From: Angiostrongylus vasorum | Taxonomy: Eukaryota; Nematoda; Chromadorea; Rhabditida; Metastrongylidae | NCBI GenBank assembly: GCA_018806985.1 | Contig: JADANN010000184.1 | Span: 1-64,000 of the forward strand | Direction of reading: 5' to 3' | DNA length: 64,000 nt | Shown: positions 12,041-23,061 of the stretch, in pieces | Position numbering within the stretch: position 1 is the first letter of the stretch | Layout: each line of letters starts with the position of its first letter | Notes under the pieces: generated by a model | The model's database searches: none | What the model saw: only the letters and a program-made list of their open reading frames with translations | Told to the model about the DNA's origin: nothing | Translations under genes and position numbers: made by a program

Positions 12041-14640
12041 CTTGTTCTGTGATAGTGTTCGAGAATTCTTGACGTAGTTGAAGCATCAGGTCTTTGTCCC
12101 TATTTACGCGCAGTCTAGCCGATTAACACTCTTCGTTGAGCTCACTGATCATCGTCTCTGCTTCGTTAGTACTTCTTGATAAGACGACGTTGCTGTCCGT
12201 AAAGAATTAAGTACGAATTTCCTATGAAAAAGGATGCCTTTCTCATCCTAATAGAGTGACTTCATTATCTACTGTAGTGCGGCACTAAACAGCTTCGGGG
12301 AATTTGTGATACCATATGAAATCCCTTTCCTTAATGGTAATATGTCGTTGGAACAGCTGTATTACCATAGTTCAGTTCCGACAGCAGTTATACACAGTCC
12401 TTATGTAGGATGGGTACACTCCTTGCTCGACGATCGCTGATAAGATCGCATTCCTTTATATGTTGTGAAACGTTTTCTATTCGCGGAACCACAGCATACT
12501 GGAGAAGGTTCAAAATAGTACTTTTAAAGTGTGGTGAATACGCTTTGTTTTGGAGATGTTCTCGTTTTTCGAAACCTAGAACCAATCTTTTGTACAATTT
12601 TCAGAATCAAAAATTGAAGAGCGAAGCTAAATCGTCGTCCTGAAAGGTGATTTTGCCTTCGTAGTCAGCTGCAAGTTCTATTTAGAGCACGGCATTAAGT
12701 TAACGTTTCAGTGTCAAATAAGACGTGCAGTACTTCTCCCAAGTGGATGCAGCCTTGCTGTCTCCTCAGTCGAGGGTCGTGTTGCAATACGGTATGTAAA
12801 TCCCTTCGCCTGAAGAATAAGTAGAGAAGTATAACTTCAGATGTCACAGGATCTGGTGGATTCATTCTTATTTTATAGCAATATGAACTCGCAACTTTGT
12901 CTCACTTACAGTTAGTAAGATTTATTTTTGTTTCTACTTATTTGCTTTGTTGACCATGCCATCGTTTAACGGCTATCAGAGAAACTTTTTGTTTCTTTTT
13001 TTTCAAGAAGACACAAAAATTGTTGAACTGATTTCTTTTGGCAAAAGCAGAACTACGTTGCTCGGAAATTAATTTCTGATTTGCAATTTCATTTCTCTTC
13101 TACACATCAGTATCCCACTATTGTTCCCTTCCTCTAGTTCTGTTTCATATTGGTAGTATAGGAGAACTTTCTCTGGAAAGTTCTCTATCTATCTAAACAA
13201 TAGTAGTTGACGTCTACACCATGGTCGTCTGGCAGCCGCAAGCCACATGCCGCAATATAACCTTTGTGCTCTATCCTGTCAATTACCTTCAGTGTTTCAA
13301 GCACAACAGCGGCTCAGGTTGACTTGGGTCGCACAACAGCGATGGCTTATCTGAGGGTGGAGGCGTAGCAGTAGAACTGTCTACTATTACCTTGTAAAAC
13401 AACGAAGCCAATAACGTTTGATGTTTCAGGCAGTTAGGTACAGTCTATTGCAGCCCAGGATCAACAATCCAGATCGGCAGTATAAGGCAGTGCGAATCCG
13501 CTCCTTCACCATCATCATCTCCAGTCATCCTCAATCACCCTCAATCACCTCAACTCATTCTCAGTCGTTCTCATTCATTCTCATTCATCCCCAATAATCA
13601 TTGAGATTATTGTATCTCGTTTCTTAGCTTGTCTACGGTGCGCTGTCAGTAGTGGCGGGTGTTTCCAAATGCGTTCTGTTTGCAACGCCATCGGTAGCAT
13701 GTACCATTCCTCCCACAATCTACGCCATGCGTACAAGGTCGCTGAGTGGCCAACTTATTCTATGTATTCTGTTAAGCCGCTATAGGGATTATCAGTTTCA
13801 GTCATTATCATTCTGGCCCTTGACTCTTGAGGTAATGGTGGCACCCATCGATGCTCAAACTTCATGTTGCAGACATACGGTTATCCAGGACCAGCCGCCT
13901 GACTGTGTTCCGTGGATGACTCATCGTTCGTTGTCCATTGTCCCCATCGATCACGCTAAAGTGCACCTCACCGCTATAAATCTTCATCCTTAGCTCAGCC
14001 GAAAACACGGCTCGTTTATATCCCTCTCCGCCCTCAGCATACTGTCTCCCTCAGCCGTCGCACCGGCCGCGGGTAGCCCGAGCGCGGCATCGCTGACGGC
14101 TAACCAACGGTTATTTGTATGTAATCATTCGTTATTACTGTTATTATTGTACTAATGATGTAGTAATATTCAAATGCCATTATCTGTTGTTAGCCTCACT
14201 TCACTACTAGCCATATCACCTCATAACTTTAACTCGCGTGATTCTTTTACCACTACTTCTCTATCGTTACTATTATGTTACCAATGTTGTATTTATGTAT
14301 GTAAACGATCCAGTTACCCAAGTTTTAGGCTGGCAGATCAATACAACAACTATAGGGACCTGCGTGGCTAATATTCTACACGATCTAAACCGCTCGTATC
14401 CGCCGCTAACTATTCGTTACACGTACTTGCATAGCTCATTTTATGCAACTAATCGCCGTATAACCGAGTTTTAACACAAATGAGGTTTCTACCAGTTTTT
14501 ACGCTTAGAATTCAAGATGCAAGGGCAGCAGTTTCCACAAATTTGCTTCCACGTATCCAAACTCGAACGAACACAGCACAACAAAAACACTGGCTCTTAA
14601 GAGTTGTAACACAAAGGTAGTGTTAACGAATGTACAGTGC
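12041..14640. other. No gene established
   Basis: Long stretch without recognised repeats. The plus ORFs at 12410, 13652 and 14174 have no domain I can name. A short region at 13509-13592 is a degenerate pyrimidine-rich tandem repeat (see separate entry). Confidence 0.35.
13509..13592. repeat. Degenerate tandem repeat (TCAATCACC / TCTCATTCA type)
   Basis: Successive 9-12 base units such as CATCATCATCTCCAGTCATCC, TCAATCACC and TCTCATTCATTC, all CA/TC-rich. Simple sequence, unlikely to be coding. Confidence 0.7.
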
Positions 14641-15345
14641 AACTTTATTCTTCGTATTCTTGTTGAGCAAACACGAGGTGTTATTTTTTATTCTTTATTC
14701 ACGAAAAAGCTGACGTTTCGGCGGATTTTCGCTTTCCTCAGAGCCTGGAAAGGTCAAGTTGACAGCAATCTATTTGGCCAAACACCTCCATAACCAAACA
14801 GAGAAAACGTTAAACCAAGATTTCAATCACACTGAACACAGCTTTGCACACACCGCTTTCTATGAGCCTTTCACTGAGCATGTCGCGTGGAGACCAACCG
14901 CACAGAATCCACATGGAAGCGTAATGTGCCCCCTCTCATCAGAATAATAGGCTTATATATTGTCCAATATCACGCGTGATAACGAGGCATTCTTCCCTGC
15001 GGTTCATTTTCGGACTTCTGGAATTGATCCAGAACGCCACGAGAGTTTTGCGCGCTTGTGTTCGCGATTCCCGTGCTAGGATCGTGACACGTACTTCAAA
15101 TTCCTCCCCACTATGTCTCTGGGTCCCTATGCGTGCCTAGTGGGGTATCTGGTTTACGTTAGCCGACTAGGTGTTCTTTTATGCGGACACAGAGTGGTCT
15201 ACCCGTACCCCAATGAATTCGTCTCCGCACGCCTTGCAGGAGATCAGATAGACTGTACCCGAGCTCATGCAATCACTGCCTCTACCATTAGGGGCAAATT
15301 ATGCAATTTTTGCATTGCACATAGACGGTCATTTGTTTTTTTGCA
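14641..15345 (-). mobile_element. Penelope-like element, 5'-truncated: endonuclease, 3' UTR and terminal repeat
   Basis: Minus-strand copy. Reading it 5' to 3' from 15345: remnants of the GIY-YIG endonuclease (VYLISCKACGDEFIG, then a tail matching the TGRPLC region) in shifting frames; a long 3' UTR shared with the copies at 57.3-57.7 and 62.9-63.2 kb (TATCACGCGTGATA, ACATGGAAGCGTAATGTGCC); and a terminal piece with the hammerhead-like motif at 14744-14708. The RT part is missing, because the element is cut at 15345 where unrelated sequence begins. Frameshifts make it inactive. Confidence 0.8.
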
Positions 15346-15389
15346 ACTTTAGTTTCGAAAAAGTGCTTGCAGCGAATTCAACGTTAAGG

Positions 15390-15645
15390 TTGAGGGAAGT
15401 CGCATACCTCCTTCGTCTATTGACGAAAATGAATGGAAGGCTGTGGTGGAGACAAATACGGGCGCAGCTCTTCCAGAACTTGCAGAAGGTATCGGTATGA
15501 GCAATTAAACTGTTTCTGACCATCTAAAATTGGAAAGTTGAATAAGCTTGACAAATCGATGGCTTTGAGGCATCATTGGCACTTGTTCTGCACTGCTCGA
15601 CGACACTGTGACATACGACAAGAAATGGATGAGCTGTGGTATGGC
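15390..15645 (+). mobile_element. Mariner-family transposase remnant
   Basis: Plus-strand peptide pieces WKAVVETNT.. and LPELAEGIGMSN, then TVSDHL, then LNKLDKS and DTVTYDKKWM, match in order the helix-turn-helix region and the TCDEKW block (first catalytic Asp) of mariner transposases. The frame is interrupted, the region between HTH and catalytic Asp is shortened, and nothing of the later DD residues or inverted repeats is visible. Dead fragment. Confidence 0.7.
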
Positions 15646-15669
15646 GCTACAGTTCCCTTAGTGGTTTAA

Positions 15670-16075
15670 CCGCGTTTAAGCTGCACGACCCAGTCCCATC
15701 ATCTCAAAATGTCATCGACCAACTGAAAAATCCAGAAATCAAAGCCCAGCTTTTTGAGTCAACAGTCTTCCCAGCGCTCTGCTATTGTGCGGAGACATGA
15801 GCTGATACGTCAAACACGTGGAGAATACTGCGCACTACTCTTAGAGCGCTTACGCAGTGTCCTTGAAATATAACAGGCATCCAGCCGAATGCGAAGCTTT
15901 GGTCCTCCAAGCCTATCCCAACCTTGGGTTCCAGGAGAATATAATCGATAGCGAAACAGATGGGCTGTTTCTACAATGAGAAAACTGACAGCAGGTGGAC
16001 TGAAAAGAACTGTGAACTTGACTCCATGCGGGCACATGCGTCTTCAAGGCAGGCCACCTAAACTTTCGTGGTAGG
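15670..16075 (+). mobile_element. LINE (non-LTR retrotransposon) RT 3'-end remnant
   Basis: Plus-strand pieces match the C-terminal part of LINE polyproteins common in strongylid nematodes: QNVIDQLKNPEIKAQLFEST.. VFPALCYCAET, LRTTLRALTQC, then, after frameshifts, an AK..DSRWTEKN segment and a GRPPK-like piece at 16045. Several stops occur. It follows the mariner remnant without a gap I can define, so one may have inserted beside or into the other. The assignment is by motif order from memory, not by alignment. Confidence 0.65.
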
Positions 16076-16419
16076 AGAGAGGTAGGAGGACGGGAAGGGG
16101 GATGTGGCTGCAGTCATAGTACAGGTCATGGTACGAGGCTTGTACCCGCCGCCATGGTCGAGTAGAACCACCACTAATATGGACGACGAATTCGAATGAA
16201 AGAAACGAATGTCAAATGTTCTGCTTTCTGTACAACTCTTGAAGATGGATCTTCCAAGTAGCAAAATATCCAAGGAAGATTATTAGAGGAAAATTAAAAA
16301 TACAGGGAATACAGCGTAAGACTTTGCTTAGCAAATACGTGTTATATTTACAGAGCATTGAAAACGACTGATATCTGAGCCCAATAAATAACCGATACAA
16401 AATCTAACTCAACCGGGAA

Positions 16420-16700
16420 AGGAGGTAGCGCAGTCGATAGGGGTACACTGCAATACACACGTGATCGCTGATCCCAAACATCATCTGAGCCTGACGAAGC
16501 CTTCCATTCCTTCTTGTCACACAAATTGATTCCTCATTTCTCCGGCAGGGTAGCAGCACTGATCCGTTACCTTAGCAGGTCACCTCAAGCTATTTTACAG
16601 GCCAGACATGCATTCAACCCTGAGTCACCTCTAACGATGTTTGGTGGAGTCGAATACATAACAAAACCCCCTCAGGGGATTAAACTATGGCGAGTGCCTT
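16420..16700 (+). repeat. Family B tRNA-derived SINE, diverged
   Basis: Head GGTAGCGCAGTCGATAGGGG, ACACACGTGATCGCTGATCCC, body CGAAGCCTTCCATTCC, GCAGCACTGATCCGTTACC, GCCAGACATGCATTCAACC and a 3' end with CCCCTCAGGGGATTAAAC. All blocks are in family order, with more changes than most copies. Confidence 0.75.
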
Positions 16701-18730
16701 GCCCTTTTATTTTCTATGCTCAATTGATAATCTTGAAAGAGCTTGCTATAAAACTCCGATTTGGCTAACTTCGTGGGTATTGCCTTTTCACGTGGTGTCC
16801 ACTGTACTCGATTCCACTCGACGCAACTACGAAGACTCACACACCGCAAATAATAGTGCTATGGTTACTCGATTCAAGTCATTGCGGTTTTCAAAAAGAC
16901 AAAAGCGCCAAAACATTAGCCGCAACAAGGTTTTTAGGAGCCCAGTGTAAGCCCGTTAAAAAGTGAGAAGTTCACTGGTATTAGGGAATGTATTGCACCT
17001 TCACAGCTGCAATTTCCCTTCGTCTTTCACCAGTTTTAAACATAATTGGCTCAATGCTTCTCATGCAAAACGTTGGAATCCTGATATTGTCAAAAGTTGT
17101 ATTTATTAAACAATTATATGGGTTAAAAAGGTAACTACCTCGTTAGTGTACCAGAGTAAAACACTCGATCAGTGTAAAAATTAATGAACATCGTACTGTG
17201 AAGATCTTTCCGTATGAACGTTCTTTCTTTGCTTTGAGTTCACGTTCCGAATAGCTGGTGACAGTGCTAAATGTCGAAAGTGATGATTTGCCCTCCCAAT
17301 CCCAGCGCTCGTTCCTACGAACCCCTTTCTCTTCTCGGACCTAAAATATGAGTATTTCATGATGTTTTGGCAACTATGTAAGAAAAATCGGCCACCTCAT
17401 GGAATAGTGCCTTTAGAAAGTTACCTATCTTACGAAAACAAAACAAAATTAGCTATCTCGTTAGGCTTGGGATACACCACCGTAGCATATTGAACTAGTA
17501 AAAACACCTTTGGTGTCAGATCTCTCCAGGATTGGTCAAAGCCAGGGTCTTTCAATCCTTGTCTTATCACTGCATCTAATTCTACAATTTCTAGTTTGTT
17601 TCTAGGCAAAAGTAATGTAGACATAAAATTTCACTTAGCGGGCGAGTTGGTTTTGGTTGTTTACTAACTGGAAGGAACTTGAACGACAAAATAAAACCAA
17701 TTAGCAAACGCTGATTGAAACAACACCACGAAGCCCATTGGAACAGGGCTTGTGACACCGATGACCAACTTATTTCAAACTTTCTTTTGTCTTCGAGATT
17801 ATCGTTTGCTAAAGTAGCTATGAAGAAGTATCACAGTGCACAGAGCGCTTGACAAAGCAGAAGAAGTGTCATAACCATGAACCAATCCAAAAAAAATCGA
17901 TTTCATGAAGAACGTGTTCACTCATTTAAAGGGACAGTTCTTCTATCTTTATATTATGCGACAGGAGCGGATCTGATATGTCAGTTATATCGGGAAAAGT
18001 TGCGTACAATTCACAAGGAACTAGCACGACTTCCAGAGATTGAACAGAATTTCAAGAGGACACGAACGATGTAATGTAGAAAGACCAAAAAGGTGCAGAC
18101 GCGTTTTTCACATGCTTAAGACAGCTATGTTCACAGAACAAACCAAGCTTCATGTCCTTAAATAGCAGTCGAAGCAACAGTTAATGCGAACACTTTGCTG
18201 CCATAAGAAAAACGACGTGAGTGAACGAAAGCCTTGAACTCGCACAACAAGTGATAACAGATCACACTGACAGATCATCTAAGTATAAATATCAGGATTG
18301 GTTGGAAACATTTCTCTCATTCATGCAATACGAACGGCTGCCACAAATATTCCACTTTCGAGAGCAACTTCGAGAAAAGTGATCACGTTCGGTTCCTACT
18401 CAAATGGTGTTCAGAGCTCTTGCGATAAGGATTACGGTAGGAAGAGCGGCGAAAGTGAAGATGAGGATAAAAATTAATGTTTTATATCTTCATCAATATT
18501 CTCTTCAGAGATTCCGAAAGCTCATCAATCAAATGACTTAGTATTGAACGGTTCTAGAACTTAGTACGTTGACGTTAACAGATCGATCTAAATGACTGGA
18601 ATAATTGGAAATATGGAGTCACTCTCATTTACTGCCTATTCTTTTTCCATAGCAGAGTATGTGTAATACAACTGGAATGATGCCAAAATATTTGAATAAC
18701 TTCCTAACGCAGGTGTATGCAGTGCCCTGA
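16701..18730. other. No gene established
   Basis: A plus ORF at 17877-18074 (ending LARLPEIEQNFKRTRTM) looks mildly coil-like but has no splice-consistent neighbours. Nothing else recognised. Confidence 0.35.
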
Positions 18731-18734
18731 TCGA

Positions 18735-18890
18735 ACAACCTATTACCCTTTCAGGGAGCTAATGGGTAGACCTCCACACCACGCGGATCCTCTGTTTCAC
18801 TTTTCTCTCAGCCGTGTTTTATCTATAGTAAGTATGAGCCATCACTCGTCAAAGGGAGTAATCTGAGGAGCACAGGTCGGCATTCAAATT
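18735..18890 (-). repeat. Family C repeat, strongly degenerate
   Basis: Traces of the family order (CCTTTCAGGGAGCTAATG, CCACACCACGCGGATCCT, GCCATCACTCGTCAAAGG, CAGGTCGGCATTCAAA) show an old reverse copy. This is the oldest-looking member in the window. Confidence 0.55.
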
Positions 18891-20200
18891 CAATAAAATA
18901 GAGAAAATCCTTTCAGTGAATGCAAACAGGTACCAAGGATCAATCCATTCCTTACGAACATTGTTATCCTTAGCATCGGCGAAATATAGATCATTTCACC
19001 TATATAATACGAAGTGGTATGACGGTTGTGGCTCCAGCGCTTTGGGGTAGCATCACGACCATCCACCGATTTTCTCGTATAACTGCAATTTCGGAGATCG
19101 TGTCGTAAAAGGCGTTTCTATTCACCTTCTCGTTTCAGAAACGTCATTGTGGATCACATAATCGGAAGAATTTTTGATGGTGTTTCACACGGTGCCGCTT
19201 ATCTGTGCAGCCTCAACGTTTGACAGGGATGTTAACTACACCTATCGATACTCCTTCTTCTGTTAATACTAGAATAACTTCGCATTTGATCTTCTCGAGT
19301 TGCAGAGCAGCCCAGAATGCGAGCATTCGGTGCAAGCATGCCCTCTTCCAAGTACAAATCGTCGCTATTGGTAATTTTAAACTTGACATCATGAAATGCT
19401 CCTCAACTTTCAGCAAAACCTCTGGTTTTTGCACCAATGACAACACTCGTGCGAATGGAAAATATCGATATGGTGTAAAAATTTCCAACTGCAGAAGACT
19501 ATATAGAAGAACTATCGCTTGGAAGAAGTTTTGTTTCTGTTGAGCATCATTTTTTTTCTTCTGTTAAACGAGGAAAATGAACAGTTTTGAAGCCAAGATG
19601 TCATGAAGAGCATTCTTTGATTTGGTAGCCATGAGGTAGCAAGGAATTTCGAAAAATCATCGCTCTTCCTCTTAATATTCTTTAACACAACTACTTCTAA
19701 ATGCAAAATTAGTCCCACAGATGACATATCATCTCAATTGATCTCCTTCCCACACATTCTTCGTGTATCCAGGTTCATTACCGGTGACATATAGTGTGAC
19801 ATGCGTCCATCTTCAGTAGTGGAAAGTACCCCATATAGGAAACCTCTATCCGATTTATATGTGTAGATTGCCATCTCATCTTTAACCACCTTCCTACTTT
19901 CTGCTGCTGTTATTTTGGAGTACACCAAGAAAACGCACTGCGCATTTGGCAACATCGGTCAGTTGGAATCTCATCACCCCTCACACCCAACTCGTGAAGA
20001 TGACAACCTAAGTTTTAATTAAGCCAACTGTTGTTCAAACATGGTGCTATTTCACGACCACCAGTCATATGACCAGCACAACTGTCTGTAGGACGAAAAA
20101 ACAAGTTTCTACTTCCTTTGCAGATGCTTCGGAATTAAAAACTATTGCCATAAGTTCACTTCATTAATACTTCATTACACACTCAAGTCTGTCAGTTTGT
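18891..20200. other. No gene established; possible minus-strand coding pieces
   Basis: Two minus-strand open stretches look protein-like: 19213-19490 (LEKIKCEVILVLTEEGVSIG) and 19734-19955 (SDRGFLYGVLSTTEDGRMSH). They could be further exons of a minus-strand gene, but I found no acceptor and donor pairs that join them in phase to the exons at 20.2-20.6 kb. Confidence 0.35.
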
Positions 20201-20203
20201 CCT

Positions 20204-20561
20204 CTAGAGCTTCTTTAGAATATGTCTAGTCTGAAGTTTTTGCTGCAGTTGTTTCCGTCGATGTTTAAGAAAGCAACTAATTCTTACCATTTCTCTTTCT
20301 TCATCTCTAAGATGTTTTAATTGTGAAAACCACTGAGAGTTACCCATCGCTCATTTTGTGTAAAGAACGCGTAAACTCATCATGATAGAAAGCGTACCTC
20401 GTCGAGGATCTTATAAATTTGGTCGTACTCCGGTTGCGTCTCAAACGAATACGAATCCACAATGGTGAAGAACCGGTCGAATTGCTTTTGCGTTTCGTAG
20501 AGAGACTGCATTCGGCCACTTGCCCGAGCCGCCTGTTTCGCTGCCCCCACCGCATTTCGAT
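20204..20561 (-). CDS. Last two exons of a possible CK1-like protein kinase
   Basis: Exon 20561-20398 follows the acceptor CCGTTACAG. Its frame (AAKQAARASGRMQSLYE, then QFDRFFTIVDSYSF, then PEYDQIYKILDE) resembles the end of the C-lobe of nematode-expanded casein kinase 1 family proteins, where a ...F..I...I......PDY..I...L pattern is typical. A 65-base intron (GTACGC...CTCTCAG, 20397-20333) leads in phase 0 to exon 20332-20204, a basic tail (LKHRRKQLQQKL) ending in TAG. Both exons are uninterrupted. The catalytic part of the kinase was not found upstream, so this may be a fragment. Kinase identity is moderate; coding status is better supported. Confidence 0.5.
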
Positions 20562-20843
20562 CTGTAACGGGTTATACATATGACACAGATTTACTATCCC
20601 CATGTCGTAGCGAAAGACCTTGTCATTTTCAGAAATCACTTATTCTCTGGCTCAAGAAAGTCTCGTCTTCCATTCTCGGATGAGCACCTATAGTATTTTC
20701 GAAAGTGTTTGTTGGAAGCAAAAACACCGATGCTATTCAAAGCTATTAAATACATAATATCATTTCCATAAAATTTAATTAAGTTTGTACATTAAACGCT
20801 TTTTACATGGCTGTAACGCCCTATAATTTTTGCACAGGTTCAC

Positions 20844-21335
20844 CTAAGTTTTACTTAAGTTCCGTGCCCTTCTTCCACACGATATTACTCTAAAAGAATT
20901 GTCACGCAACCTATTGTGAAAGCTGCAATATAAGCAGGTAGAACTGAAAGTTAATATGTCAGAGACGTAAAACATTTTCGTCTCGCTGATGAAATCACCC
21001 TCATAGCCTTTAACAGCACTTTGCAGTAAAAAGTCAGTGCAGTCGAAAAGTGACCGATTTCGACCGTTGTGGTGAAAGATCGTTCTGCTTCTAAATTTAA
21101 AAGAACTGCTTTCGTGAGCAACGGCCTCATTTTTTAGCGTCTCGGATTCTGTGAAATGAATATCTTGGAATACTCTGGCTTTTTGTATCTGCCTCGACGA
21201 GTGAACGAATTCTATGTACGACTTAGCCATTACCGAGTTTGAGAAACTTATATGAACACCGTTGATATAATAACGCGCACTGAAGATCGTGCTGCTTGCA
21301 CAGCTTTTCATGTTAATCTTCGTAAGGAATGTCAA
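20844..21335 (-). CDS. Possible exon, product unknown
   Basis: A 163-codon open minus frame. The middle part (FVHSSRQIQKARVFQDIHF.., then FKFRSRTIFHHNGRNRSLF) looks coding; the end after ISETK becomes Cys/Ser-rich and probably lies beyond the true exon. It lies between the four-exon model and the CK1-like end, but phases I tried did not connect it to either. Could be an exon of either gene or a fortuitous ORF. Confidence 0.35.
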   Translation of the reverse strand: MTFLTKINMKSCASSTIFSARYYINGVHISFSNSVMAKSYIEFVHSSRQIQKARVFQDIHFTESETLKNEAVAHESSSFKFRSRTIFHHNGRNRSLFDCTDFLLQSAVKGYEGDFISETKMFYVSDILTFSSTCLYCSFHNRLRDNSFRVISCGRRARNLSKT

Positions 21336-21387
21336 ATGATGAGAGCTGCTTGAAAAGCACTTTTTTTTTAACGAGAAAGAACGGGCG

Positions 21388-22667
21388 TTAATTGTGCAAA
21401 GTACTGATGGTGGTAAAGTCGTTTAACCGGTTACTAGGTGAAAAGAAACTTTTAGCCTCCAAAATACTGCAATGTGAGACAATCTTCGTTCGGCTAAGTT
21501 GAACATCAGTGTGCTGAACCTGTTCAACAGTTGAAGAAATGCTGAAAGTCGTACATTTTCTAAAGTTTTTGTCCATTAATAATAGAGAATCGAAGAAGTA
21601 ATCATATATTATGTTAGCCCTCTTCAGATAACATTAACAGAACGGTACCATTGGACTTCACCTGGCACAAATCTCCAAGTGAGCGTTTGTCTCGTCATTT
21701 CGACAAACATATAGAACCAACTCCCAAATCATCTCGCCTTCCAAGATCCTAAAAGCTAATGGAATGGTTTTCTGTTGTTCGTCGTAAAATAAAATCCATT
21801 GAACATTTGCGACCATATCCACTGAATTTTCGAGAATAAATAAATCACGTTGTCGAATAGTCGAATAGTGGTAAATTCTCGCACGAATAGCACTACTGGA
21901 GAGAACTCCATGAACGTCTCTACAAAATAATTCATTGTTAAAGGCATTCCTTTCTGCACTAGTACCTTTTACTCCCAAGCTGAAGGTTTCAGCACTAAAA
22001 GCTCACCTGCCTCTTATAAGCACTAAGGCTACCATATCTTTTTCTTCCTCTCCAACTGACATCTTTTCGTGCGGGAATGACTTTTCCATTCTGTCAATAA
22101 ATAGGAATATGGATAAGCGAGTAAAATCGATGTTCGGTAATACCGCCATGTTCGCCTTGCTGTTGACATCGTCCTTATAACAACAAATGCCGACCAGGTG
22201 GAACGAATGCTTTCCAGTAGTCTTCGGCTAAATCTCACAAAAACGATGTGCATGAGGAACGGATTTTTTTGCTACGCCCCATTCACGTTCAGCGGTACGA
22301 ACATCTTTAGATACTCCAGTTACGCCAATCTAGGTAGGATGTTCGCATGTCTCGATGGAGGAAATACTCCCTTATAAAATCCTCAATATTTTCTGGAAAG
22401 GCTAGTTAACCTCGCAGTTCCAGACATGCATCGAAACTATGCCCTGGTCCTTAGATTGCAACACTATTTCTTCTTTATATAACGAAACAGGATAGAAACC
22501 CTGAGTAGGAATCCAACTGTTGAAAACGAACGTTCCTCCTCTCCGATCTGAGCTCGTTGCAAAGGATTCGATGAATCACTCATATCGTCCACTACCCAAC
22601 CACCAGCAACTAGGCGGTCTGTGACGCCGTTCTTTTTCACCTTTCCGATAAAATTTATGCAGTGCAA
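21388..22667 (-). CDS. Four-exon gene model, product unknown
   Basis: Exon A ends at 22500 (donor AGG/GTTTCT, phase 0; start within 22667 or upstream). Exon B is 22227-22007 (acceptor GAGATTTAG, donor CAG/GTGAGC, phase 2). Exon C is 21958-21662 (acceptor GGTACTAG, donor CAG/GTGAAG, phase 2). Exon D is 21559-21388 (acceptor AACTTTAG), ending in TAA. Introns are 272, 48 and 102 bases. All phases agree, giving about 285 open codons without a stop. Legible pieces are RLVAGGWVVDDMSD (A), NIDFTRLSIFLFIDRMEKSF (B) and VDMVANVQWILFYDEQQ (C). I do not recognise the family and see no signal peptide or membrane segment. True start and end may lie outside. Confidence 0.5.
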
Positions 22668-22750
22668 TGTCGGCCAGTCGAAAACTCAATCACCAGCACA
22701 ATTCAGAAGACCGACATTCAATGAATATTGGCATAAATCGTTAATATATT

Positions 22751-23061
22751 TATTTATATGATCTTATAAACTGATCTTGTTCAGTTGATGCGACATTACC
22801 ATAAGTTTTCGTTGTCGCTGTTGTTTGTGTTGTTGGTAAATGGCTGATGTTTCGGCGATTTCGCCTTCCTCAGAGCGGTACTGTTACGACTAGGACTCCA
22901 TGCTGTCATAATTGAGTCCCACTCGTAACAGCACGGCTCTGAAGAAGGTGAAATCGCCAAAACATCAGCCAACGGCCAATTAACACCAACAGCATCGACA
23001 ACGAAAACCTGTACCTCGCATCAGCCCAGCAAGATGAGTTTGTAAGATCATATAAATGAAT
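22751..23061. repeat. Foldback element with two opposed hammerhead-like motifs
   Basis: Imperfect inverted repeat of about 150 bases per arm around a short centre at about 22895-22920. The outer ends match (TTTATATGATCTTATAAAC against GTTTGTAAGATCATATAAA), as do the inner GGCTGATGTTTCGGCGATTTCGCC and its mirror. Each arm holds the hammerhead-like block of the PLE terminal repeats: minus strand at 22876-22842 (CTGAGGA..GAAAC) and plus strand at 22936-22970 (CTGAAGA..AAAAC). There is no coding sequence. It is probably a non-autonomous derivative of an inverted pair of PLE terminal repeats. Confidence 0.75.

Noticed and set aside
21935..22180. 81-codon plus ORF
   Set aside because: Antisense shadow of exon B of the 21.4-22.7 kb model, whose splice phases agree.
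22751..23061. Rho-independent terminator or CRISPR-like palindrome
   Set aside because: Eukaryotic context, arms of about 150 bases, related to PLE ends; there are no spaced direct repeats anywhere in the window that would make a CRISPR array.
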